Part shown: in pieces, positions 18,176 to 26,342 of the stretch
Layout of the letters: each line of letters begins with the position of its first letter
Numbering within the stretch: position 1 is the stretch's first letter
Assembly: GCA_901538445.1 (NCBI GenBank)
Contig: LR594584.1
Location: 4,880,412-4,944,411 of the forward strand
DNA length: 64,000 nucleotides
Source of the DNA: Gemmataceae bacterium
Lineage (GTDB): Bacteria > Planctomycetota > Planctomycetia > Gemmatales > Gemmataceae
Reading direction: 5' to 3'
Translations under genes and position numbers: made by a program
The notes under the pieces: model-generated
Database searches by the model: none
The model's input: only the letters and a program-made list of their open reading frames with translations
What the model was told of the DNA's origin: nothing

Positions 18176-19389
18176 CCCCCCTGCGGCTCGCGTGGGCGAA
18201 CCTGGCGCACAAGCGCGCCCGCACCGCGGTCGCGGCCGGCGGGGTCGCGTTCGCGGTCGTCCTCATCTTCATGGAACTCGGGCTCCTCGGCGGCGTCGGG
18301 CGCACCGCCACGATGCTCTTCGACCGGCTCAACTTCGACCTCTTCATCACGTCCGCCGAGTACATGGACCTGAGCCGCACCGAGCAGTTCCCCCGGGCCC
18401 GGCTCGCGCAGGCCCGCGCCGTCGCGGCCGTCGAGGACGCGGTCCCGCTCTCCTACGCCGGAGGCGGCTGGCGCGCCCCCACCCGCACCGGGCCGTTCGG
18501 CACCACCCCCGGCGGCAGCGTGCTGTCGGTCAGCATGATCGCGGTCCCGCCGGGGCAGGTCGAGCGCGCGTTCCTCCTCGGCCCCGGCGGCGCGTTCGCG
18601 ACCGCCGACGAGGCCCGCGCCGCGGGCGTCGCGATCGCGCGGCTCGACGCCTTCCTCCTCGACCGGCTCTCGAAGCCCGAGTTCGGCACCGTGTCACAAC
18701 TGATGGCCGCGTCGCAGGAGGGCACCGGCGACCCGGTCCGGCTCAACGACATGCGGGCCACGGTCGCCGGGTCGTTCCGCCTCGGCACCGGGTTCAGTTG
18801 GAACGGGATGCTGCTCTCCAGCGAGGAGACGTTCGCCCGGTTCACCGGCCGCCCCGCCGACCGCATTGACTTCGGCCTTGTGCAACTCCGCGACGGGGCC
18901 GACGTGCTCGCGGCGCAGCGCGAGCTGCGGGCCGTGCTGCCGCCCGACGTGAAGGTTCACACCCGCGAAGAGCTGAACGCCGAGGAGCGCCGGTACTGGC
19001 TGCGGCTCACGTCGATCGGCCAGTTCCTGATCGTGGCGGTGGTGCTGGCGGTCGCGGTCGGGGTGATCTTCGTCTACCAGATGATGGCGGCCGACATCCG
19101 CAACATGCTCCCCGAGTACGCGACCGTGAAGGCGCTCGGGTACCGCCCGGTGTACCTGACCCGCGTGGTGCTCGCGCAGGCCGGGCTGCTCGCACTGCTC
19201 GGGTACGCGCCGGGGTTCGCGGCGGCGCTGGGGCTGTACGCGGTGGCCCGGAACTTCGGCGGCATCCCGACGGGCATGACGGTCGAGGTGGCGGTCGGCG
19301 TACTGGTGCTGACGCTGGGGATGTGCCTGGCGTCGGGCCTGCTCGCGGTGCGGAAGGTCCACGCGGCCGACCCGGCCGACCTGTTCTGA
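18172..19389 (+). CDS. DevC-like ABC exporter permease 1 (FtsX fold)
   Basis: A 405-residue permease. The N-terminal helix (RTAVAAGGVAFAVVLIFMEL) is followed by a ~220-residue external domain and three C-terminal helices (FLIVAVVLAVAVGVIFVYQM; GLLALLGYAPGFAAALGLY; VGVLVLTLGMCLASGLLAV), the FtsX/MacB arrangement. The start LRLAWANLAHKRARTAVA and the EYATVKALGYRPVYL motif are those of the DevC group. GTG 18172 overlaps the upstream stop. It is related to the permease at 22020-23249, so the exporter may be a heterodimer. No ATPase lies on this side of the intervening kinase gene. Confidence 0.85.
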   Translation: MTPLRLAWANLAHKRARTAVAAGGVAFAVVLIFMELGLLGGVGRTATMLFDRLNFDLFITSAEYMDLSRTEQFPRARLAQARAVAAVEDAVPLSYAGGGWRAPTRTGPFGTTPGGSVLSVSMIAVPPGQVERAFLLGPGGAFATADEARAAGVAIARLDAFLLDRLSKPEFGTVSQLMAASQEGTGDPVRLNDMRATVAGSFRLGTGFSWNGMLLSSEETFARFTGRPADRIDFGLVQLRDGADVLAAQRELRAVLPPDVKVHTREELNAEERRYWLRLTSIGQFLIVAVVLAVAVGVIFVYQMMAADIRNMLPEYATVKALGYRPVYLTRVVLAQAGLLALLGYAPGFAAALGLYAVARNFGGIPTGMTVEVAVGVLVLTLGMCLASGLLAVRKVHAADPADLF

Positions 19390-19399
19390 CCGCGGGGGG

Positions 19400-19499
19400 A
19401 GTGTTTAGTGTTTAGTGTTTAGTGTTTAGTGTTTGGACTGAGGGCAGCCCGATCTCACCCAGCCCAACCAGAGCCATCGGAACTAAACACTAAACACTC
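19400..19499. repeat. Heptamer tandem repeat with inverted arm
   Basis: Five near-perfect tandem copies of AGTGTTT run from 19400 to 19434. The complement, AACTAAACACTAAACACT, lies at 19481-19498. Together they can form a long AT-rich stem between the convergent permease and kinase genes, so they may serve as a bidirectional terminator. The low GC stands out sharply from the surroundings. Confidence 0.8.
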
Positions 19500-19504
19500 T
19501 CAAG

Positions 19505-21493
19505 TCACTTCCCCGGTTCGGCGTCGGACGCGATCTTGCACCGCGGGAGCGCCTTTTGAAGCGCCGCGACGCCCTCGGGCGTCACACGCGTGTTCCGCAC
19601 GTCGAGGCCGATCAGTTCCTTGAACCTGGCGATCTCCCCCAGCCCATTGTTTGTCAGGGCGGTGTGGTCGAGCCGCAGCTCGCGCAGCCCCTCGCACTTC
19701 TGGAAGCAGGCCAGGGCCCCGTCGCCGACGTTCGGGCAGTGCGGCAGGAACAGCTCCACGAGGCGGGCGCAGTCGGCGAACGCCGCCAGCCCCTTGTCGG
19801 TGACCTTCACGTCGCCCATGTCGAGCCGCCGCAGGTCGTCGCACCCCTTGAAGTGCGCCAGCCCGGCGTCGGTGAGCCGCGGCATCTCCGACAGGTTCAG
19901 GTGCTGGATCGCCTTGCAGTTCTTGAAGTGGGCCAGCCCGGCCTCGCCGACGGGCACCCGGTTCAGGATGAGGGTCCTCACCTCGCGGCACCCCTCGAAC
20001 GCCGCGAACCCCTTGTCGTCGATGGCCTGTGTGTTTCCCAGGAAGTCGATGAGCGTGACCGCGAACGGCCGCTGGGGCAGGGTCGCGATGATGCGGACCT
20101 CCTCGCCGGGCGTGATGTAGATGACGGCCCCGACCGACAGCGCGTACTCGGCCGCGACCCGCTCCCCGTCCTTCTTGGGCGTCGCGGGGGTGACCTTCAC
20201 CGGCTTCGTCAGCGGCGGGGCGACCGCCGCGTCGTCGGGCGGCGGGGCGTCCGGCTTCGAGCCGCTCGTGAGGAGGAACGCGGCGAGCGCGAGCGTGAGC
20301 ACCGCGAACGCGATCGCGCCGGCGAGCACCTTCGGGAAGGCCGCGGCCGGCTGCGGGCGGGGCGACTTCGGCGGCCGCGCCCCCTCCGGCATCACCTCCG
20401 TGGCCAGCTCCCCGCTCACCGTGCCGCTCTGGGTGATGTGCTCGAACGGGTTCGGCTCGTAGTTGGTGATCGCCATCGGCACGTACACCACCTGCGGCTG
20501 CCCGGTCGCCGCGGCCGGCGACTGCATCGCCCCGAAGATCGCCTTCAGCTCCTCGGCGACGGCCGCGGCCGTGGGCGGGCGGGCCGCGGGCCGCTTGGCC
20601 AGGAGCCGGTGGACCAGGGCCGCGAGCGGCTCCGGGGTCCGCGGGTTCCACTGCCGCACCGGGACCGGGTGATCGACCGCCAGAGCGGTGAGCACGGCCA
20701 TGGGCGTGTCGCCCGTGAACGGCATCCGCCCGGTGCAGAGCTGGTACAGCACCACCCCGAGGCTGAACAGGTCGCTGCGGGCGTCGAGCGGGAGCCCCCG
20801 GGCCTGCTCGGGGCTCATGTACGCCGGGGTGCCGACGACGAGCCCCTTCCCGGTCAGGTTCACGCTCTCGTCCCGCTGCCGGGCGAGGCCGAAGTCGAGG
20901 AGCTTGACCCGCCCGTTCGGGGACTCGAGCCACACGTTGGCGGGCTTGATGTCGCGGTGGATCAGGCCGAGCTGGTGCGCCGCGTCGAGCCCGAGCGCCG
21001 CCTCCTGGCCGATCCGCACCGCCTGCGGGACCGTGGGGAGGCCGTACTTCGCGAGGTACTCGTCGAGCGGGTAGCCCTGGAGGTACTGGAGGGCGATGTA
21101 CGGGGTGCCGTCGGTCTCGTCGGCCTCGAAGATGCCGACGACGTGGTCGCTGCTCACCCGGGCGGCGGCGCGGGCCTCGCGGAGGAACCGCTCCTTGGCG
21201 GTCGCGTCGGCGGCGGCCTCGGGGAGCATGACCTTGAGCGCCACCTTGCGCTGGAGCCGCTCGTCGAACGCGAGGAACACGGCCCCCATGCCGCCGCGGC
21301 CGAGTTCCCGCTGGAGCCGGTACTTGCCGAGCCGCCCGAGTTCGTCCGGGGCCGCGGGCTGCCCGAGGGCCGGCAGCTCGCTGGTGACGGCCCGCGGCGG
21401 CCCGTACTGCGCGACCGTGTCGCCGCCCGGGGGCGTGCCCGGGCTCGCCGGCGCGAACGGCATCGTGGGCTGCGAGTCGCCGGGCTTGGGCAT
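19505..21493 (-). CDS. Membrane Ser/Thr protein kinase with leucine-rich C-terminal domain
   Basis: A 662-residue PknB-type kinase. The Gly-rich loop ELGRGGMGAV is at about 63-72, the ATP lysine in VALKVML at K87, the catalytic loop HRDIKPANV at about 179-187, and DFGLA and APE-like VVGTPAYMSPEQARGL follow. After a Pro-rich linker there is a membrane helix (AGAIAFAVLTLALAAFLL, about 385-410). The external part holds leucine-rich repeats (HLNLSEMPRLTDAGLAHFKG and similar). It may sense an extracellular ligand. The start at 21493 has GGAG seven bases upstream. It sits head-on between two halves of an ABC exporter locus. Confidence 0.88.
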   Translation of the reverse strand: MPKPGDSQPTMPFAPASPGTPPGGDTVAQYGPPRAVTSELPALGQPAAPDELGRLGKYRLQRELGRGGMGAVFLAFDERLQRKVALKVMLPEAAADATAKERFLREARAAARVSSDHVVGIFEADETDGTPYIALQYLQGYPLDEYLAKYGLPTVPQAVRIGQEAALGLDAAHQLGLIHRDIKPANVWLESPNGRVKLLDFGLARQRDESVNLTGKGLVVGTPAYMSPEQARGLPLDARSDLFSLGVVLYQLCTGRMPFTGDTPMAVLTALAVDHPVPVRQWNPRTPEPLAALVHRLLAKRPAARPPTAAAVAEELKAIFGAMQSPAAATGQPQVVYVPMAITNYEPNPFEHITQSGTVSGELATEVMPEGARPPKSPRPQPAAAFPKVLAGAIAFAVLTLALAAFLLTSGSKPDAPPPDDAAVAPPLTKPVKVTPATPKKDGERVAAEYALSVGAVIYITPGEEVRIIATLPQRPFAVTLIDFLGNTQAIDDKGFAAFEGCREVRTLILNRVPVGEAGLAHFKNCKAIQHLNLSEMPRLTDAGLAHFKGCDDLRRLDMGDVKVTDKGLAAFADCARLVELFLPHCPNVGDGALACFQKCEGLRELRLDHTALTNNGLGEIARFKELIGLDVRNTRVTPEGVAALQKALPRCKIASDAEPGK

Positions 21494-21609
21494 GCCGTCA
21501 CTCCGAACAAATGCGTACCCGACCATCCTATCTGAGCGGCGCGTGACGCCAAAGCGCCGAATGCCCGCGGCCCGTGGTACAATGGCGGCACCGATCCGGG
21601 AGGGCTCAC

Positions 21610-21870
21610 ATGGTCACGCTGTACGTTGCCGGGAAGAAGGTCGACTGGGCCGACGCGGGCCGGGTGCTCGCGGACCGGACCGCGCTCGCCGAGCGGATCG
21701 AACTCCGCGACGAGTCGGGGCAGGTGGTGAACCGGCTCCGGTCCGAGTCCGTCGCGCGCGACGACGACCCGGACTGGGTGAAGGCCATCACCCCGGAGGC
21801 GATCGCGGAGGCCCAGAAGGGCCCGTTCATGACGCTCGACGAGTACCGCAAGCAGGCGGACTGGCGGTGA
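21610..21870 (+). CDS. Hypothetical protein, 86 aa
   Basis: Starts MVTLYVAGKKVDWADAGRVL, with GGAGGG six bases upstream of ATG 21610. Small, acidic and soluble: a short N-terminal strand, a helix (LADRTALAERIELRDE) and a C-terminus ending EAQKGPFMTLDEYRKQADWR. I do not recognise it with certainty. It resembles the small antitoxin-like or adaptor ORFs scattered through Gemmata-type genomes, but no toxin follows it. It is divergent from the kinase gene and precedes permease 2. Confidence 0.6.
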   Translation: MVTLYVAGKKVDWADAGRVLADRTALAERIELRDESGQVVNRLRSESVARDDDPDWVKAITPEAIAEAQKGPFMTLDEYRKQADWR

Positions 21871-21926
21871 CCGACGCCGATCAATAGGACTGACCGCCCG
21901 GCAACCCGGAAGGTGGTTTTGTCGGC

Positions 21927-21992
21927 CGGCGAGCCGGGAGCGTCAGCGACCGGAGGGACGCTGCTCCGGTCGCTGACGCTCCCGGCTCGCCG
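21927..21992. repeat. Perfect 28-bp palindrome, GGCGAGCC family (copy 3)
   Basis: Two perfectly complementary 28-base arms (21927-21954 and 21965-21992) are separated by a ten-base loop. The arm begins CGGCGAGCCGGGAGCGTCAG and ends CGACCGGA. It lies between the small ORF and permease 2. The inner CAGCGACCGG core recurs in the hairpin at 56800-56836. Confidence 0.9.
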
Positions 21993-22019
21993 AAGTCGCC
22001 GCCCGCTCCCAGGCCCCAC

Positions 22020-23249
22020 ATGCCGCGCCCCCCCGCCGTACCGCTCGCCTGGGCCAACCTCGCGCACGACAAGGTGCGGTTCGCGCTGTTCACCGCGGGC
22101 ATCGGGTTCGCCGTGGTCCTCATGGGGGTCCAGCTCGGCATCATGAACGCGATGCTCGACAGCAACACCGTTCTGCTCCGCCGCACGAACGCCGACCTCG
22201 TCCTCGTCAACCCGGCCCGCAAGTCGCTCCTGTTCCGCGAGGGGGTGAACCGCCGCCGCGCCGACCTCGCCCGCCAGGTGCCCGGGGTCCGGTCCGTCGA
22301 GCCGCTGTACGTCGATTACCACCTCGGCATGCTCCGGCACACGGCCGACGACCCCAACGAGCGGACCCAAACCCGCCGCATCCGCGTCGTCGGCGTGGAC
22401 CCCGACGGCGGCCTCCTGAACCTCCCCGGTGTCACGGCGGCCGACTGGGAGCGGCTCCGGGTGCCGGGCGCGGCGCTGTACGACCGCAAGAGCCGCCCGC
22501 ACCCGGACCAGGCGCGGCACCCCGGCGAGACGGTGTTCGGCGCGCTCGCCGACGGCGTGCAGACCGAACTCGCGGGCCGCGACGTCACCCTGGTCGGCAA
22601 CGGGTTCGAGCTCGGGTTCGACTTCGGCACCGACGGCACGCTGGTGGTCAGCGACCGCACGTTCGCGGCCTGGATCCGCGCCCCGTACGCCGGCCCCGGC
22701 ACCGACCCGCTCGCCGAGATCGACCTCGCGTGCGTGCGGCTCGACCCCGGCGCGAGCGCCGCCGACGTGCAGCAGCGGCTCCGCGAGCTGTTCGCGACCG
22801 GCGGCGACGTGGACGTGCTCACCCGGTCCCAGATGATCGACCGCGAGAAGTGGTTCTGGTGGACCAACACGCCGATCGGGTTCGCGTTCGGGGCCGGGGT
22901 GGTGCTCGGGTTCGTCGTCGGGCTGGTGATCTGCTACCAGATCCTGTCGAGCGACATCGCCGACCACGTCGCCGAGTACGCGACCCTCAAGGCCATCGGG
23001 TACCCGAACCGGTATCTCAGCTCCGTTGTGCTGCAGGAGGCGCTGATCCTCGCGGCGATGGGGTACGTCCCCGGGATCCTCGTGACGCTCGCGACGTACG
23101 CCGGGCTGACGCGGCTCACCGGGCTGCCGATGGAACTCACGTTCCCGCGGGCGGGCCTGATCCTCGGCCTCACGGTGGCGATGTGCGTCGGCAGCGCGTG
23201 GCTCGCCGTGGGCAAGGTGAAGAAGGTGGACCCGGCCGATGTCTTCTAG
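22020..23249 (+). CDS. DevC-like ABC exporter permease 2 (FtsX fold)
   Basis: A 409-residue permease parallel to permease 1. The opening VPLAWANLAHDKVRFALFTA, one N-terminal helix, a large external domain (about 45-260), and three C-terminal helices (GFAFGAGVVLGFVVGLVICY; EALILAAMGYVPGILVTLAT; LILGLTVAMCVGSAWLAVGK) are visible. DevC-type EYATLKAIGYPNRYLSSVVL is intact. The last 11 bases overlap the ATPase gene, so the two are made together. It probably pairs with permease 1 and the adaptor to form a tripartite exporter. Confidence 0.87.
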   Translation: MPRPPAVPLAWANLAHDKVRFALFTAGIGFAVVLMGVQLGIMNAMLDSNTVLLRRTNADLVLVNPARKSLLFREGVNRRRADLARQVPGVRSVEPLYVDYHLGMLRHTADDPNERTQTRRIRVVGVDPDGGLLNLPGVTAADWERLRVPGAALYDRKSRPHPDQARHPGETVFGALADGVQTELAGRDVTLVGNGFELGFDFGTDGTLVVSDRTFAAWIRAPYAGPGTDPLAEIDLACVRLDPGASAADVQQRLRELFATGGDVDVLTRSQMIDREKWFWWTNTPIGFAFGAGVVLGFVVGLVICYQILSSDIADHVAEYATLKAIGYPNRYLSSVVLQEALILAAMGYVPGILVTLATYAGLTRLTGLPMELTFPRAGLILGLTVAMCVGSAWLAVGKVKKVDPADVF

Positions 23250-24588
23250 CACCGTACCCCCGCCGCCCGGATCGCCGGTCCTCCGCATCAGCGGGGTGAA
23301 CCACCACTTCGGCACCGGCGACACCCGCACCCAGGTGCTGTTCCACAACACCCTGGAGGTGATGCCCGGCGAGCTGGTCATCATGAGCGGGCCGTCCGGG
23401 TCCGGGAAGACGACGCTGCTCACGCTCGTCGGCGGGCTCCGCACGCTGCAAGAGGGGCAGATCGAGGTGTGGGACGGGGACCGCGGCGACTACCGCACGC
23501 TCCGCGGCACCCCCGAGCCCGAACTCGTCCACGTCCGCCGGCTCATCGGGTTCATCTTCCAGCGGCACAACCTGTTCGACTCGCTCACCGCGACGCAGAA
23601 CGTCCGCATGGCGCAGCGGCTCAGGAGCACCACCGGCGACCCGGACGCCGACGCCCGCGACCTGCTCCAGTACCTCCTACTCGGCACCCTCGACATCCAG
23701 GGGAAGCCGCAGAAGGTGCGGTTCGACTACAAGCCGGCGCAGCTCTCGGGCGGGCAGCGGCAGCGGGTCGCGGTCGCCCGCGCGCTGGTGAACCGGCCGA
23801 AGCTCGTGCTGGCGGACGAGCCGACCGCGGCGCTCGACGCCAACAGCGGCCTCGCCGTGGTGACCCTGCTCCAGAACCTGGCCCGCACCCGGCCCGACGA
23901 CGAGCTGGCGGCCCTCGTGCGGTCCGGCGAGGACGCGGGCGAGGCCGGCCGGCTCGCGGACTGGCAGGTGCCGCTGCTGCGGCAGATCGCGACCGCGACC
24001 GGCACCACGAGCCTGATCGTCACGCACGACGCGCGGATCATGAACCTGGCCGACCGCATCGTCCACATGGAGCGGGGCCGGATCGAGTCGAACGTGGTCG
24101 TGGCCGAGCGGCTGTTCGTCCGCAACGGGCTCCGCCAGAGCGCCGCGTTCGCCGCGATCCTCCCCGAGGAGCAGCAGAAGATCGCCGACGAGTTGCTCGT
24201 CGGGGTCCACCCGGACCTCCCGGTGCGCCCGGACCAACTCGCGGCCCACCCCGGGCGGGTCGAGGTGTACGACCCCGGGCAGGACGTCCTGCGCGTGGGC
24301 GACCCGGTGGACGAGCACAGCAAGTTCTACCTGATCCGCCGCGGCACCGTGGAGGTGTGGCGCGCGCCCGAGGGGGAGCCGCTGCGGAAGGTCGCCGAAC
24401 TGGGGCCGGGGCGGTACTTCGGCGAGGTCGCGCTGCTCATGGACCAGCCGCGGAACGCGACGGTCCGGGCCGCGACCCGCGTGGAGGTGTACGCGGTGGA
24501 CCGGGCCACGTTCGACCGGTACAAGACCGTGAGCCGCCCGTTCATCGACCGCATCCTGGAGAACTTCGGCCCCGCCGGCGAGGCGTGA
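23239..24588 (+). CDS. DevA-like ABC ATPase fused to a cyclic-nucleotide-binding-like domain
   Basis: A 449-residue ATPase. Walker A GPSGSGKTTLL (about 51-61), Q-loop FIFQRHNLFD, signature LSGGQRQRVAVARAL, Walker B LVLADEPTAALD and H-loop LIVTHDARI are all intact. A ~40-residue insertion (DDELAALVRSGEDAGEAGRL) sits between Walker B and the H-loop. Residues about 330-445 add a CAP_ED/cNMP-type beta roll: FYLIRRGTVEVWRAPEG, then GRYFGEVALLMDQPRNATVR. ATPases of this class normally end after about 230-240 residues, so the fused sensor is unusual. It overlaps the permease gene by 11 bases. Confidence 0.88.
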   Translation: MSSSTVPPPPGSPVLRISGVNHHFGTGDTRTQVLFHNTLEVMPGELVIMSGPSGSGKTTLLTLVGGLRTLQEGQIEVWDGDRGDYRTLRGTPEPELVHVRRLIGFIFQRHNLFDSLTATQNVRMAQRLRSTTGDPDADARDLLQYLLLGTLDIQGKPQKVRFDYKPAQLSGGQRQRVAVARALVNRPKLVLADEPTAALDANSGLAVVTLLQNLARTRPDDELAALVRSGEDAGEAGRLADWQVPLLRQIATATGTTSLIVTHDARIMNLADRIVHMERGRIESNVVVAERLFVRNGLRQSAAFAAILPEEQQKIADELLVGVHPDLPVRPDQLAAHPGRVEVYDPGQDVLRVGDPVDEHSKFYLIRRGTVEVWRAPEGEPLRKVAELGPGRYFGEVALLMDQPRNATVRAATRVEVYAVDRATFDRYKTVSRPFIDRILENFGPAGEA

Positions 24589-24757
24589 CCCGGACCGGGT
24601 TCCGGTCGTGCGGGCGAACCCCGACGCGCGGGCGGGGTTCGGGCGTTCCGCGGGCGTTCACGCTTCCGCTGCGCCGCACCCGGTGGTAGCATCGTGTCGT
24701 CGGGCCGGCTCGCCGACCGGCCGCACCCGTCGCGGGAATCCACCGAGGCTCTTCTCC

Positions 24758-26050
24758 ATGCGTTCCGTTCTGTCAATCATCCTGGGCGGGGGCCGCGGCA
24801 CGCGCCTGTTCCCGCTCACGAAGAACCGCTCCAAGCCCGCCGTCCCCGTCGCGGGCAAGTACCGCCTGATCGACATCCCGATCTCCAACTGCATCAACAG
24901 CGACCTCAACAACATCTACATCCTGACGCAGTTCCTCAGCGTCAGCCTGCACCGGCACATCGCCAACACGTACAAGTTCGACATGTTCAGCCAGGGGTTC
25001 GTCGAGGTGCTCGCGGCCCAGCAGACGAACGAGAGCGCGGACTGGTACCAGGGGACCGCCGACGCGGTCCGCCAGAACATCTCGTACATCGAGCGGGAGA
25101 ACCCGGACGAGGTGCTGATCCTCTCCGGCGACCAGTTGTACCGCATGGACTTCCGCCACCTGATCGAGACGCACCGCGGGCACCGGGCCGACGTGACCAT
25201 CGCCGCGATCCCGGTCCCCGAGAAGGACACCCCCGGGTTCGGCCTGCTGAGCATGGACACGCACAGCCGGGTGACCGGGTTCGTCGAGAAGCCCAAGACC
25301 GCCGAGGAGCGGGCCCCGTACCACACGTCGGCCGAGTGGATCGAGAAGCGGGGCATCCCGTGCAACAACCGGCACTACCTCGCGAACATGGGGATCTACC
25401 TGTTCAAGACCGAGGTGCTGTACGAGCTGCTCACCGCCAAGCCGCTGGCCACCGACTTCGGCAAGGAGGTGTTCCCCCGGAACTACAAGACGAAGAAGGT
25501 GTGCGCCCACCTGTTCGACGGTTACTGGGAGGACCTGGGCACGATCCGCAGCTACCACGAGTCGAGCCTCGCGCTCGCCAGCTCGAAACCGCCGTTCGAC
25601 TTCTTCACCCCGGACGGGGTCATCTACACCCGGATGCGGAACCTGCCCGCGAGCCGGTTCGACGGGGCCACGCTCACCGAGAGCGTCGTCGCCGACGGGT
25701 GCGCGATCGGGGCCGGGTCGAAGATCGAGCGGAGCCTGATCGGGGTCCGGAGCCGGATCGGCAACGACTGCGTCATCACCGACACCGTGGTGCTCGGCTC
25801 GGACTCGTTCGAGACCGACGCGCAGCGGGCCGAGAACGCCCGGGTCGGCCGGCCGTCGCTGACCGTGGGCGACAAGACGGTGATCGAGAAGGCGATCCTC
25901 GACAAGGACTGCCGCATCGGCCGCGGGGTGAAGCTCGTCAACAAGGACCGCCGCCAGGAGGCCGACGGCCCCAACGGCATGTACCACATCCGCGACGGGA
26001 TCGTCTGCATCCCCCGCGGGGCCGTCGTGCCCGACGGGGTCGTGATCTGA
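24758..26050 (+). CDS. glgC: Glucose-1-phosphate adenylyltransferase
   Basis: A 430-residue ADP-glucose pyrophosphorylase that makes ADP-glucose from glucose-1-phosphate and ATP, the committed step of bacterial glycogen synthesis. The N-terminal nucleotide motif GGGRGTRLFPLTKNRSKPAV, the PNCINS-like segment IPISNCINSDLNN, the sugar-binding GFVEKPKTAEE and the left-handed beta-helix C-terminus (IGAGSKIERSLIGVRSRIGN) are all present. ATG 24758 fits the family start. It stands alone, about 16 kb from the debranching enzyme and TreZ that would use or degrade related glucans. Plant-like sequence features (IYILTQFLSVSLHRHI) are normal for this clade. Confidence 0.95.
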   Translation: MRSVLSIILGGGRGTRLFPLTKNRSKPAVPVAGKYRLIDIPISNCINSDLNNIYILTQFLSVSLHRHIANTYKFDMFSQGFVEVLAAQQTNESADWYQGTADAVRQNISYIERENPDEVLILSGDQLYRMDFRHLIETHRGHRADVTIAAIPVPEKDTPGFGLLSMDTHSRVTGFVEKPKTAEERAPYHTSAEWIEKRGIPCNNRHYLANMGIYLFKTEVLYELLTAKPLATDFGKEVFPRNYKTKKVCAHLFDGYWEDLGTIRSYHESSLALASSKPPFDFFTPDGVIYTRMRNLPASRFDGATLTESVVADGCAIGAGSKIERSLIGVRSRIGNDCVITDTVVLGSDSFETDAQRAENARVGRPSLTVGDKTVIEKAILDKDCRIGRGVKLVNKDRRQEADGPNGMYHIRDGIVCIPRGAVVPDGVVI

Positions 26051-26342
26051 CGCGGCCCGCGGCCCGGGAATTCTGGGGATTGGGCGGGCCGCGGGCCGCG
26101 GCCGCCAATACCACATCCGGGCCGCTCCGAGCGGTGCCGCGGGCGCGGCCGGTCACCTCGCCGCCCCGGCGTTCAAAGCCCTCTCCCGACGGAATTTACG
26201 GGGTTGACAGGCCGTTCGCGGCCGGCCATCGTTGAGATGGATGGACCCTCATGCGTCGCTCCGTGCCGGCCCGCCCGGACCCGCACCGCCGGGGCCGGAC
26301 GCCGGAGCCGCACCCCGCGAGCGCCATACCACCGCGAGCCGT

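Noticed and set aside
19400..19434. Tandem AGTGTTT repeats considered as a CRISPR-like array
   Set aside because: Seven-base units with no spacers and no cas genes nearby.
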